Part shown: in pieces, positions 26,096 to 35,601 of the stretch
How the letters are laid out: each line of letters begins with the position of its first letter
How positions within the stretch are numbered: the first letter of the stretch is position 1
Source of the DNA: Zea mays
Lineage: Eukaryota > Streptophyta > Magnoliopsida > Poales > Poaceae
Reading direction: 5' to 3'
Assembly (NCBI RefSeq): GCF_902167145.1
Contig: NC_050096.1
Location: 272,326,622-272,390,621 of the forward strand
Length of the DNA: 64,000 bases
Notes under the pieces: generated by a model
Databases searched by the model: none
The model's input: only the letters and a program-made list of their open reading frames with translations
What the model was told of the DNA's origin: nothing
Translations under genes and position numbers: made by a program

Positions 26096-28059
26096 TCATG
26101 AACTACCATTTTTCCGCATGTATGGCTTTAAGTTCTTATCAATTTTCTTTTCCACACGCTTGATTCTCTCTGGACAGTTAAAGACGAACATCTCTTCATA
26201 CTTATTGTATTCCTCATCTTGGTCTCCCACATTCTCAACTCCAACAATTTTTTGCTTTCCAGAAATAACTACATGCATCTTCTCATCTGCTGGATCGAGT
26301 ACATAGAACACTTGTGCAACACATTCGGCGAGAACCCACGGGTCATCTTTATATCCTACTTTCTTTAAGTCTACCAGTGTGAGTCCGTAGTTATCCACTA
26401 TCACCCCCACGGGATGTTGTACCCATTGGCACTTAAATAAGGGTATTTTCATGCTTGGGCCATAATCAAGTTCCCATATTTCCTCTATGAATCCAAAATA
26501 TGTGGTCTTCTGTCCATGTAGGTCAAAAGCATCGATACGAACACCGCTATTTTGTGCAACACTTTTCATGTCTTTTGATTTAGTGTAGAATGTGTACCCA
26601 TTGATGTCATATGCTTGCCATGATGTCACAAAACACGATGGCCCAGAAGCCAAATTCTTCATTGTTTTCTCTTCCGAAGAGTCTCCGAATGGGATGTTTT
26701 TGTCCATTAACCATTCGCTGAAACGATGTTTGTGCTCCCTCATGATCCAGTCCTCTGTGTGGTTCTGATTTTCTTTACGAAGCTCATTCAGGTGTTCCTC
26801 TATGTAAGGCTTGGCTATCGTGAGATGTTGTAGTACACTACCATGAGCACAATGTACTAGCTTGTAATCCTCAACGCGAAAAGTTTTCTTGCCCATTCTC
26901 CCTCTCCCACATAGTTTACCCTCATGTTTAGGTACAGGCACACCTATCATTGTTCCGTCACTGATGTAATCTATACAGCTCTCAATCACTTCTTCTGTAG
27001 TGTATCCCTCCATGATTGAACCCTCTGGGTGAGCACGATTTCGCACATAACCTTTTAATACTCCCAGGTATCGCTCCAACTAAAACATATGATGTAAATA
27101 TAGTGGCCCTAATATTTTTATCTGATCCACGAGATGTATGATTAGGTGTACTTGCATATCAAAAAATGATGGAGGAAAACACATTTCAAGCTTGCACATA
27201 GTCTCAATGATGTATGCCTTTAGATAGTCCAAGTCTTCTAAAGCTATTACTTTTTGTGAAACCGCATTGAAAAAGTAACACAAGCGTGTGATGACAACTT
27301 TGACATGCTCTGTTTCGAGGGCTCTTACCGCAATTGGGAGGAACACCGTCATCATCACATGGCAGTCATGAGAGTTGTAGCCAAATAGAGACAAGTCCTT
27401 CATCCTGACTAGTCTGCTGATATTGGATGAGAAACCTGTGGGCACTTTGACCCCACGCAAACATTTGCAAATCTTTGTTCTCTCCTCAACTGACAAGTTG
27501 TAGCTAGCTGGGGGGAGGTAAGGCTTCCCTTTGCCACTATCCACTGGATGAAGTTCCGGTCTGATTTGAAGATCTACTAGATCATTGCGTGATTTAAGTC
27601 CGTCTTTTGTCTTACTCGGCATGCCCAGCAAGGTTCCAATGATGCTGTCAAAAACATTTTTTGTTACATGCATCAAATCAATGCTGTGGCAAATTTCCAT
27701 ATCCTTCCAGTATGGGAGGTACTTGAAAAATATTGATTGCTTCTTGAAAGTTGTGTAAGTTGAAGGGTCAGTTCTCTTTCTCTTTTCTCCTTTGTTTTTT
27801 CCCTTTCCGAATACAACATGAATGTTCTTTACAATTTCAAAAACAAGTTTCCCACTATAAGGCTTTGGTGCACCTTCACTTTCCAGTTGATTGTTAAATT
27901 CCTCTTTCATCTTTCGGTACTTATGCTGCTTCATCAAGAACCGTCTGTGTCCCATGAACACCAGCTTCTTGGATGATTTAAGGTACATGGAAGCAGTTCC
28001 ATCGACGCACACTACACAACCATTCTTTCCTTTAGTCTTTTGCCCTGATAGTGTGGCGC
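26096..28059 (-). pseudogene. CACTA TNP2-type transposase, C-terminal part
   Basis: Minus strand, reading from the Grande junction: LSGQKTKGKNGC...C, the typical TNP2 zinc-containing segment, then HSIDLMHVTKNVFDSIIGTLLG (split here: HSIDLMHVTKN and IGTLLG), VSQKVI (DUF4218-like), ERYLGVLKGYVRN, and a C-terminal DUF4216-like segment (FYTKSKD...GVRIDAF). An in-frame TAG at 27080-27082 interrupts the frame between the two recognisable halves. The N-terminal half is at 38401-39777, separated by the Grande-like insertion. In the family this protein cleaves at CACTA ends. This copy cannot make it. Confidence 0.85.
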
Positions 28060-28689
28060 TGTCGGTGTTTTGGGTCCGACCGCACACCCGGGGTTGCCCC
28101 TCAAGGTGTTTTTAGGAGTAGGACGGTGTCGACGACTGTAGCAAAATGGTTCGTGCCGATCGCACGAGGGACAATGGACAAGATTTTCAGGTTCGGGCCG
28201 CTTAGAAGTGCGTAACACCCTACGTCCTGGTGAGTATATGAGCGTGGTTACAAGAGGATTCTCTGGATAGAGGGCGCAGAGAGTTTTTGTGGGTGGCTAA
28301 GTAGAACAGAGTCGATCGTTCTGAAGGGGTGCCCCCTAGGCCTTATATACTCGACCGTGGGGCAGTACACGTGGATATGATAACAACAAGTAGCTGAAAG
28401 GTAGTGAATCTCCTGAGTTTATCCCTACGTAACCCTCGCCGACTTATCCTCGCATGGCTTCATTGCATGGGGGCTTCAGAGCGGGAAAGTCGGGTCTCCG
28501 TTGCGATTTTACTCGTTCGACGATGTGGGTCGTCCGGGCTTGCACCAATCTGGTCTCACGTCTTCTCTTCTTTGTTGGTTGTCTTTCCCCAGGCCCACGA
28601 AAGAATGACCTTACGAATTATTGGGCCCTCGGGCCTTTCGTGAGGCCTTTTACTTCTTTAGTGGACCCAGGGGATATCTATCCCCCACA
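28060..28689 (-). repeat. 3' LTR of the Grande-like element
   Basis: On the minus strand it starts TGTGGGGGATAGATATCC (ending at 28689) and ends ...AAAACACCGACA at 28060, exactly where the CACTA transposase frame stops. A TATATAAGG box on the minus strand at about 28341-28352 fits the LTR promoter. 630 bp. Confidence 0.82.
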
Positions 28690-28706
28690 AGCCCCCGATC
28701 TTTGAG
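28690..28706 (-). other. polypurine tract of the Grande-like element
   Basis: Minus-strand CTCAAAGATCGGGGGCT directly precedes the LTR start. A similar AAGGTCGGGGGCT recurs near 28890-28915 on the same strand, a likely duplicated PPT-like segment. Confidence 0.7.
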
Positions 28707-29560
28707 TTGATTTAGAGGTAATCTACTCAAAGATCCAAGGTCCGAAACATAATTTCCTGTTGCCTACTCTTGCTCTGATCACTCGTTCGGCCAAAGTTTG
28801 GTTTTGTGCTTGTGCCTTAGAGGTCAGCATTTTGGATTGTCAGACTCTAGACTTCATTGGGTGCACCGGAGGTGCACCCAATGGGTGTAGCCCCCGACCT
28901 TCAAGTGGATTTTTGAGGATAATCCACTCGAAGGTCTTCCTTCTGTGTCCTTTTTGCTGAAAATTATCCTTTCTGCTTGTAAAAAATTGGCATGATGTCA
29001 TCCGCGCTATGTCATCAGTATTATGCTTCAGAGGTCAGCATGTATTTTGTCTTTTGCAGCCGAGTTCGCAATCCATCCATATCTCGCTAGGTAGTGTAAT
29101 TTATTTGCTCTGTGACTGATTGGACAGTTGATGGACGTTCTCTGTCTAGCCTTCAAGTCATTTCTGTCGACCATATTTTGTACTCTGCTGGCTATATTTG
29201 GCTTCCCTCTAACTCTTGTTGATATCTCATTTTTGTCTCGGGGTATTCACTGCATGCCCTGCACGGATGTGACCGTTTGAAAAATATACTGATAATTCCT
29301 GGGCGTCCCCCCCCAATGGGTGTGGGCAAGGGACGGCTTGGTACGCTGAGTGTTTTAACCGGTTGCCTCTGAGTAGTAATGCGATGGGACGGCTAGTGTA
29401 ATCATATCCTTTGCGCTGTTGACTGGAGTCCCAATGGGTGCAGTGTTGCATGAGACGGCGTCCACCGTCTGACGTGTCTTCGGGTGGGTGGAAGTGCTTA
29501 TTGAATGCCTTGCGACTGTTCAGTGACCGCGGTTAGAAGTGAGCGGTTGCCTTTCCCTTC
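28707..29560. other. Grande-like 3' region, no gene
   Basis: Non-coding part between the PPT and the promoter of the short antisense ORF. CCAATGGGTG-type motifs recur (about 28879, 29313, 29431). Confidence 0.5.
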
Positions 29561-29568
29561 TATAAATA
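29561..29568 (+). promoter_or_regulatory. TATA box for the acidic antisense ORF
   Basis: TATAAATA, 91 bp upstream of the ATG at 29652, in a C/T-rich context (CCCTTCTATAAATAACCCC). Position and sequence are typical of a plant core promoter. It faces against the retrotransposon's own transcription. Confidence 0.6.
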
Positions 29569-29651
29569 ACCCCTTTGCTTCTCTGGTTTCTTCATATCTC
29601 TTCGCTGCTCCTTACTGCCTCTTCCATTTCTTATCTCCCAAAGCTTTAACC

Positions 29652-30098
29652 ATGGGCAAGAACAACAAGCGCAAGCGTGAACCGACTCCCCCATCGGAGG
29701 AGTTTGGCGACTCGGAATACTCGGAGGAGGAGTTCTCCTCCGAGCCCGAGGGGTCTCCGGCTCCCGTCTCTCCCCCGGCGTCGTCTGATGACTCGGACGA
29801 CTCCCAGGGGATAGCCGCGGAGGTCTGGACGTACATCCGAGCCGTCGAGCGCGCCGGGCTCGATGGCTCGGATGAGTCGGAGTACTCCTCGGATGAGGAG
29901 GACTCGGACGGCGGCGACGATGGTGAAGACGACGACGACGACGACGATGACGACGACGACGGCGACGACAGTGGCAGGGGCGGCGGCGACGGCAGCAGGG
30001 ACAGCACCAAGGGCGGCAGCAGCAGGGGCAGCACCAAGGGCAGCAGCAGGGGCAGCACCAAGGGCGGCGGCGGCGGCAGGGGCAGGGCCAGTGGCTAG
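29652..30098 (+). CDS. acidic, Ser/Asp-rich protein antisense in the Grande-like element
   Basis: Intact 148-codon ORF, ATG in good context (AACCATGGGC). Begins with a lysine/arginine-rich segment (NNKRKRE) that could be a nuclear signal, then a Ser/Glu-rich stretch, a run of about 20 Asp/Glu residues at about 90-115, and a C-terminal Gly/Ser/Arg tail with GSTKG repeats ending RGRASG. Low complexity throughout and no known domain, so function is unknown. Part of the acidic run comes from GAC/GAT repeats, which also open long frames on the other strand. The TATA box upstream and the intact frame argue for a real antisense gene; simple-sequence origin is the alternative. Confidence 0.5.
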   Translation: MGKNNKRKREPTPPSEEFGDSEYSEEEFSSEPEGSPAPVSPPASSDDSDDSQGIAAEVWTYIRAVERAGLDGSDESEYSSDEEDSDGGDDGEDDDDDDDDDDDGDDSGRGGGDGSRDSTKGGSSRGSTKGSSRGSTKGGGGGRGRASG

Positions 30099-30389
30099 AC
30101 GCCATTGGTCTTCTTAGATATTAGTATAGTTTAGTATAGCTAGAATAATGTAGTAGTAATTAGTGTAATTTAGTAGTAGCGGTAATGTAGAGTAGTATAT
30201 TGTAGTTTAGTAGTAGTAGTAATGTAGAGTAGAATTAGGGAAGTACCAACTCATAAAGAGTTGGTTTGTAATCTCGTCAACTTCCCTTTAATGAAGTATA
30301 TCGTTTATCTCCTCTTTTTGATGACTTACCATTGCTTTTGCTGAATGTTGAACTGATTCTTTTGATATAGTAGAAACAGCGCCGAGCGA

Positions 30390-31040
30390 TGTGAAGATTG
30401 ACATCAGTGTTTTTAGAAGTAGCACTGAGCAATCGAACACAAGACCAGCATTTTAGAGGCAATGCCGAATGATAGAAGGTCGGCGTCGGCATTTTTAGAA
30501 GTAATGCCAAGCGACAAAATACGGGGCCGGCATTTTAGAAATAACGCCGAGTGATAGAATATCGGCGTTAGCATTTTAGAAGTAATGCTGAGCGTTTGAA
30601 CACGTGGTTGGCGTGCTAAAGGACACGCCAAGTGATTGAAGGTCGGCGTCGGCATTTTAGAAGTAATGCCGAGCGATTGAACACGTGGTCGGCGTTTTGG
30701 AGGCAGCGCCGAGTTATTGAAGGTCGGCGTCGGCATTTTAGAAGTAATGCCGAGCGGTTGAACACGTGATCGGCGTTTTAGAGGTCAGCGCCGAGTGATT
30801 GAAGGTCGGCATCGGCATTTTAGAAGTAATGCCGAGCGATTGAACACGTGGTCGGCGTTTTAGAGGCAACGCCGAGTGATTGAAGGTCGGCTTCGGCATT
30901 TTAGAAGTAATGCCGAGCGATTGAACACATGGTCGGCGTTTTAGAGGCAACGCCGAGTGATTGAAGGTCGGCATCGGCATTTTAGAAGTAATGCCGAGCG
31001 ATTGAACACATGGTCGGCGTTTTAGAGGCAGCGCCGGGTG
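30390..31040. repeat. 81-bp tandem array with CACGTG motifs
   Basis: About eight units of 81 bp: ...GATTGAACACGTGGTCGGCG / TTTTAGAGGCARCGCCGAG / TGATTGAAGGTCGGCATCGG / CATTTTAGAAGTAATGCCGA. Four units (near 30599, 30680, 30761, 30842) hold CACGTG; the last two have CACATG. Because 81 is divisible by three, long frames open on the minus strand; they are artefacts. The array lies just upstream of the antisense gene at 31323. Confidence 0.85.
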
Positions 31041-31322
31041 ATAGCCAGCTTCTCAAGTTACTTTGAGGAAAATGGCCGAGTGATGAGGTGGCACATCGGT
31101 TTTCTTGGAAATAACTGTTAGATATCCACGTGGCATGCTGGGATTTCGGGGATGACCGCCGGGTGATGACTGGGCACTTTTGAAAAGGTATCTGGCTCAA
31201 GAATATCCCTTAAGAGTCGCGCTTTCAGCCGCCTTTGCTTTCCGTGCCCTAGTTCTTGCATTTCCGCATCTGAGTCTTCTCTGCCACTCGCCTCCTGCTC
31301 TGTTTCGCCGGCGAGAAGCAAG

Positions 31323-34300
31323 ATGGCGCCCAAGAGGAAGACCGCGAACTCGTCTGCCGCAGTGATCCCCGCCATCGATCCCAACAGTCAGTTACCCTTC
31401 GCAGGTAACCATATGTCTGTGATTTCTGAGGTTGAGCTTCTCCGCCTTGTCTCCATCGGGGTTCTCCCTCCACGGGAACTCTGTTCTTGGCGTTCTTGCC
31501 ATGGGACTACTGTCCCAACCGAAGATACCCACGAGTCAGTGGTTTACACTCCTTTCCTTCTTCGCGGCCTCGGCCTTCCCATATCTCCTTTTTTCCGTGG
31601 CATCCTTGATTTTTATCACATCAACCTGACTCACTTGAACCCTAACTCCATTCTCCAAATCTCTATTTTCGTTCACCTTTGCGAAGCTTATCTTGGCTTG
31701 CTGCCGCATTTTGGCTTATGGAAGTATCTGTATCACTGCCGTCCTGGGATGGCCGGGGGGCAACATCAATTGGTCGGAGGTGCCAGTTTAGAGATGCGTC
31801 GGGGGCGGAAGACCGAGTATCTCGAGATACCCCTTAAAGACAGCATTAAAGGTTGGCGTCTGGAGTGGTTTATAATGGATAATTATGGAAATTCTCTCCC
31901 TTCCCGCTCGGGAAGACAGGCAGACGTTCGTACTCCGAGTTGGACTGAATCTCCCACGGACCAAGAAGTAGCCGAAGCGGGTGTGTTGCTTACTGAAGTT
32001 GGATTACTGAAAGAAAGAGGTCTGACTGCCGAAGCCGTGGTCACAGATTTTGTGTTCAAAAATATTCAGCCGCTGAAAGACAGGGCCTATCCGGCATATC
32101 TTTACCGAGGGCTGGCCGACTCAACTCGAGTTACTAATAGGAGAATTCCTTCTGTTGATTTGGTGAGCCGACTCGAAATGATCCTCAGGGGTAAAGTTTC
32201 AAATGTTGGAGCTCCAGTGGCATACTCGGCTTGGAACCTACCTTCTCCCAAAGCTTTCACTCTTTTTGTATCCAATCCACCCATGACAGATAGCAATTTG
32301 GGTCTTAGAGTGCGACCCTCTGCTGAAGAGGTCCGTTCCTTAGTTGCTTCGCTCGGGGAGATACCTGATGATGAACGGCAGATTTATTTTGAAGTACCCC
32401 TGAACCCTAGTGATGCAGACATAAATGACATGCTCGATCTGCTAGCCGAGGATTCATCTGATACTGTTCCTGATGGTACATTGGCAGTGGTGCCCCTTCC
32501 AGAGGTTAATGCGACCTTGGACGTCTCGAAACCTGTCAGTACTCGCCCGAGGCGCCCTAGCCGAACCAGTCAGCCCGAGCCTTCTGCAGATGAGCAGAAG
32601 AAGAAAAGAAGACGCCTCCGGCGAGTGTCCAGCTTTGACGAGGATGCCAGCACCTTAGCTCCTGCTGCCGAGGAAATGACTGCTACTGGCCTTGCTGACG
32701 TTGATCCCAATGGGTGTGCCCAAACTGTCGTTGATCCCAATGGGTGTGCTGCTTGTGTTGCCACTGTAGAGGATGAAGAGGAAGATGATGAAATTCCTTT
32801 AACTCGGAAAAACAGTCAGCAATTCATTGCTAGCGGTGAAAGTAGTGGGGTTCCTTCTCCTGCTTTGTCTGCCCTTATTGGTCTGCAAGAACTATCCATG
32901 GCCAATTTTGATCAAGCTCTAGAGGATATGGTCCCTGAGAACTTGCTGTTGGAACCTGCAGACGTTGATGCAACAGAAACTTATGCGGCCGTGCCAGATG
33001 CTGGGTTGAGGTCATCCCGTGCCTCGTCGACCTTAGAGCACGATCTCGAGGGCCGGAATGATGACTTGGATCGTCCTGATCCTGCGGAGGTAGCTGAAGG
33101 CCCGTCGACCTTAGAGGTGGTCACGGCAGAGAGCTTGGATCCTTTGAACAGTGCTGACATGTGCCCAGCCCCCGAGGGTGTCGCCGGGGAGGACTCAGCG
33201 CAGGTGAGGAGCGTAGGCCACTACCCAGCCCCCGAGGGTGTTGCCGGGGGTGACCCGGCTCAAGTGGGCAGTGCCAACCTTGTCCCAGCCCCCGAGGGTG
33301 TCCGAGCAGGGTCTCCTTCCTGCACTTCGATGGACGTTCACGTGGGTTCACCTCCACACTCTGGTGGCATGGTGGTGGCTCAAGCTCCAGATCAGGGGGT
33401 CGCTTTAGAGGGCAGCGTCCCCACTGGTCTGGTGTTAGGCTCTGCTGAATGTACTGAGCTCGTTCCTGCTGGTCTACTGCAAGCTGCTTCGGGTGGTGGT
33501 CCGACACCTGATTATCAGTTGATTTCTCCTGACTTGGGGATCCCTTCGTTCTTTTCCAACCTCCAGGTGCCGTGCTGTGCTTTAGTTTGATCTTTATGTT
33601 GCATGAATTGCTGTCATTATGCTCATCTGTTCTTCTCGTCAGGCTTTGGTGAATGGATTGGCCAGTCAACTGAAATCACAGGGTGCTTCTACCCCAGAAG
33701 TGGCGTCATCTCTCGAGCGTTGGAATCCAGTGTTGCTTCATCGTCGTGTATCTGAGTTGGAGGCCACCAATGCTGGTCATTGTCCTTTCTTCTTCTTCTT
33801 TGTTCTTGCCCGTAGGTTGTTTTACCTTCTGACCTTATTTTGTTTGAATACCTCTTGATAGGGATGACTCGGCAGATCACAGTTATTGAAGAAAAACACT
33901 TTCAAGATCAAGCTGAAATGGCTCGACGATGCGCTGACTTCGAGGAGAAGTATTCTCAAAGTCAGATCGAGTTGAGTCAGGTCTCTGCGGCTTTGGATGA
34001 TGCCAACGCTCTGAGTTCTTCTCTTCATGCTCAGCTTGACTCTGAGAAGGTAGCTTACGAACCTGTGCTTCGCCTTATCATGCTCTTGGATTCTGAATGA
34101 GTTTGATTTTTGTTTGTAGGAAGAAAAACGTATTCTTGTTGCTTCTCGTGACAACTTGGACAGATTGTACCGAGATTCCAGTAACTCGCTGACCATCTTG
34201 GAGAGGAGCCACCGTTTTACGATGGAGGAGCTTGACAATCAGCGTCGTCAACTGCAAGAGTCTTCAGACGAAGTGGCCCGCCTTACTCAGTTGTTATCAG

Positions 34301-34581
34301 CAAAGGATGCCACCATCAAGGAACTCCGAGCTTCCAAGAAAACCACTGCCCGGGAGTTAGAAACTGCTCAGCTGGCCGCTAAAACTGCTGAAGAGACTGC
34401 TGCTACTTTCAAAGCCCAGCGCGATAAAGCCATGGACAAGGCTATTCGAGCGGGGCGAATCTTGATGAGAAGACCCGGAGTGGTAGTTCCTGAAGATATA
34501 AAAGCTGATGTGCATGCCACCCCCGATTCCTCAATTCGCCCCTCTTCATCGGTCGTTCCTGAGAAAGATATTGGAAAATAG
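31323..34581 (+). CDS. four-exon antisense gene of the Grande-like element (Transposase_28 / 'putative gypsy type transposon' family)
   Basis: Exons inferred from frame and GT...AG sites: 31323-33566, 33643-33775, 33862-34049, 34120-34581; phases agree and the joined frame has 1008 codons without a stop. The ATG is in strong context (GCAAGATGGCG). Residues ~35-210 match my memory of Pfam Transposase_28: GVLPPRELCSW, FLLRGLGLPISPFF, FGLWKYLYHCRPG, KGWRLEWF. The middle is acidic and low-complexity with a KKKRRRLRR nuclear-type signal at about residue 424. Four repeats of CPAPEGV/YPAPEGV type follow (about 33165-33300). The C-terminus (exons 3-4) is a long coiled coil. It runs opposite to pol, like the antisense gene reported for Grande. 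Function unknown; 'transposase' is only a family label. Confidence 0.75.
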
Positions 34582-34858
34582 AGAAACACTTTGCGTGCCA
34601 TGAGCACGCGGTTAGTATGAGCAAGCATTCATTTAGAGGACATCAGCTTATCATTCGAATGTTATGATTTCTTTCTTATCGTATCAGAATTGATTAGTTT
34701 GCAAGTTTGTGGTAACGCTGCATGATGATTATGAAGTTTGTTTGTGGGATATGGAGATCATTCCTTGAACTGCATAAGCACGAGTATGCTATACTGATTT
34801 AAGCCGTTAATGACTTTTAGCCGGTAACTTCTGTTAGTAGGGTTTAGTGATCGCCCTA
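34582..34858. other. spacer in the Grande-like element
   Basis: Probable 3'UTR of the antisense gene; no coding sequence. Confidence 0.4.
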
Positions 34859-35490
34859 GGTAAAGTAAGCGTGAGCATGTTGCACCGCCTTAAGTCATTG
34901 CCGACTTAAGTCGATTGCTCCGTTTGTAGGGCATAGTGGTCACCCCGAGTTAAGTAAGCGTGAGCATGTTGCACCGCCTTAAGTCGTTGCCGACTTAAGT
35001 CGATTGCTCCGTTTGTAGGGCATAGTGGTCACCCCGAGTTAAGTAAGCGTGAGCATGTTGCACCGCCTTAAGTCGTTGCCGACTTAAGTCGATTGCTCCG
35101 TTTGTAGGGCATAGTGGTCACCCCGAGTTAAGTAAGCGTGAGCATGTTGCACCGCCTTAAGTCGTTGCCGACTTAAGTCGATTGCTCCGTTTGTAGGGCA
35201 TAGTGGTCACCCCGAGTTAAGTAAGCGTGAGCATGTTGCACCGCCTTAAGTCGTTGCCGACTTAAGTCGATTGCTCCGTTTGTAGGGCATAGTGGTCACC
35301 CCGAGTTAAGTAAGCGTGAGCATGTTGCACCGCCTTAAGTCGTTGCCGACTTAAGTCGATTGCTCCGTTTGTAGGGCATAGTGGTCACCCCGAGTTAAGT
35401 AAGCGTGAGCATGTTGCACCGCCCTAAGTCGTTGCCGACTTAAGTCGATTGCTCCGTTTGTAGGGTATAGTGGTCACCCCGAGTTAAGTA
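34859..35490. repeat. 89-bp tandem array, 7 units
   Basis: Very uniform units containing TAAGTAAGCGTGAGCATGTT, GCACCGCCTTAAGTCGTTGC, CGACTTAAGTCGATTGCTCC and TTTGTAGGGCATAGTGGTCA. Each has the short palindrome CGACTTAAGTCG. Starting positions step by exactly 89 (34866, 34955, 35044, 35133, 35222, 35311, 35400). It lies just past the integrase stop. Confidence 0.92.
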
Positions 35491-35601
35491 GGAATGCAAG
35501 TCAATCAGAAACGAACCGAGTATCTTTGAAATCTATCTTTATTGATGACATATTTCCACTTTTACAGAGTACATGGTCGCCCCGGCTGTTTTGAAATACA
35601 G

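Noticed and set aside
29560..30105. 181- and 149-codon minus-strand ORFs opposite the acidic ORF
   Set aside because: Arg/Cys- or Ser-rich mirrors of the GAC/GAT repeats on the + strand; no start context or TATA box on that side.
30413..30980. Minus-strand ORFs with a 27-residue repeat
   Set aside because: Consequence of the 81-bp array; no coding evidence.
34859..35490. CRISPR-like regular spacing
   Set aside because: Whole 89-bp units repeat including the 'spacers', so it is a plain tandem array; eukaryotic context.
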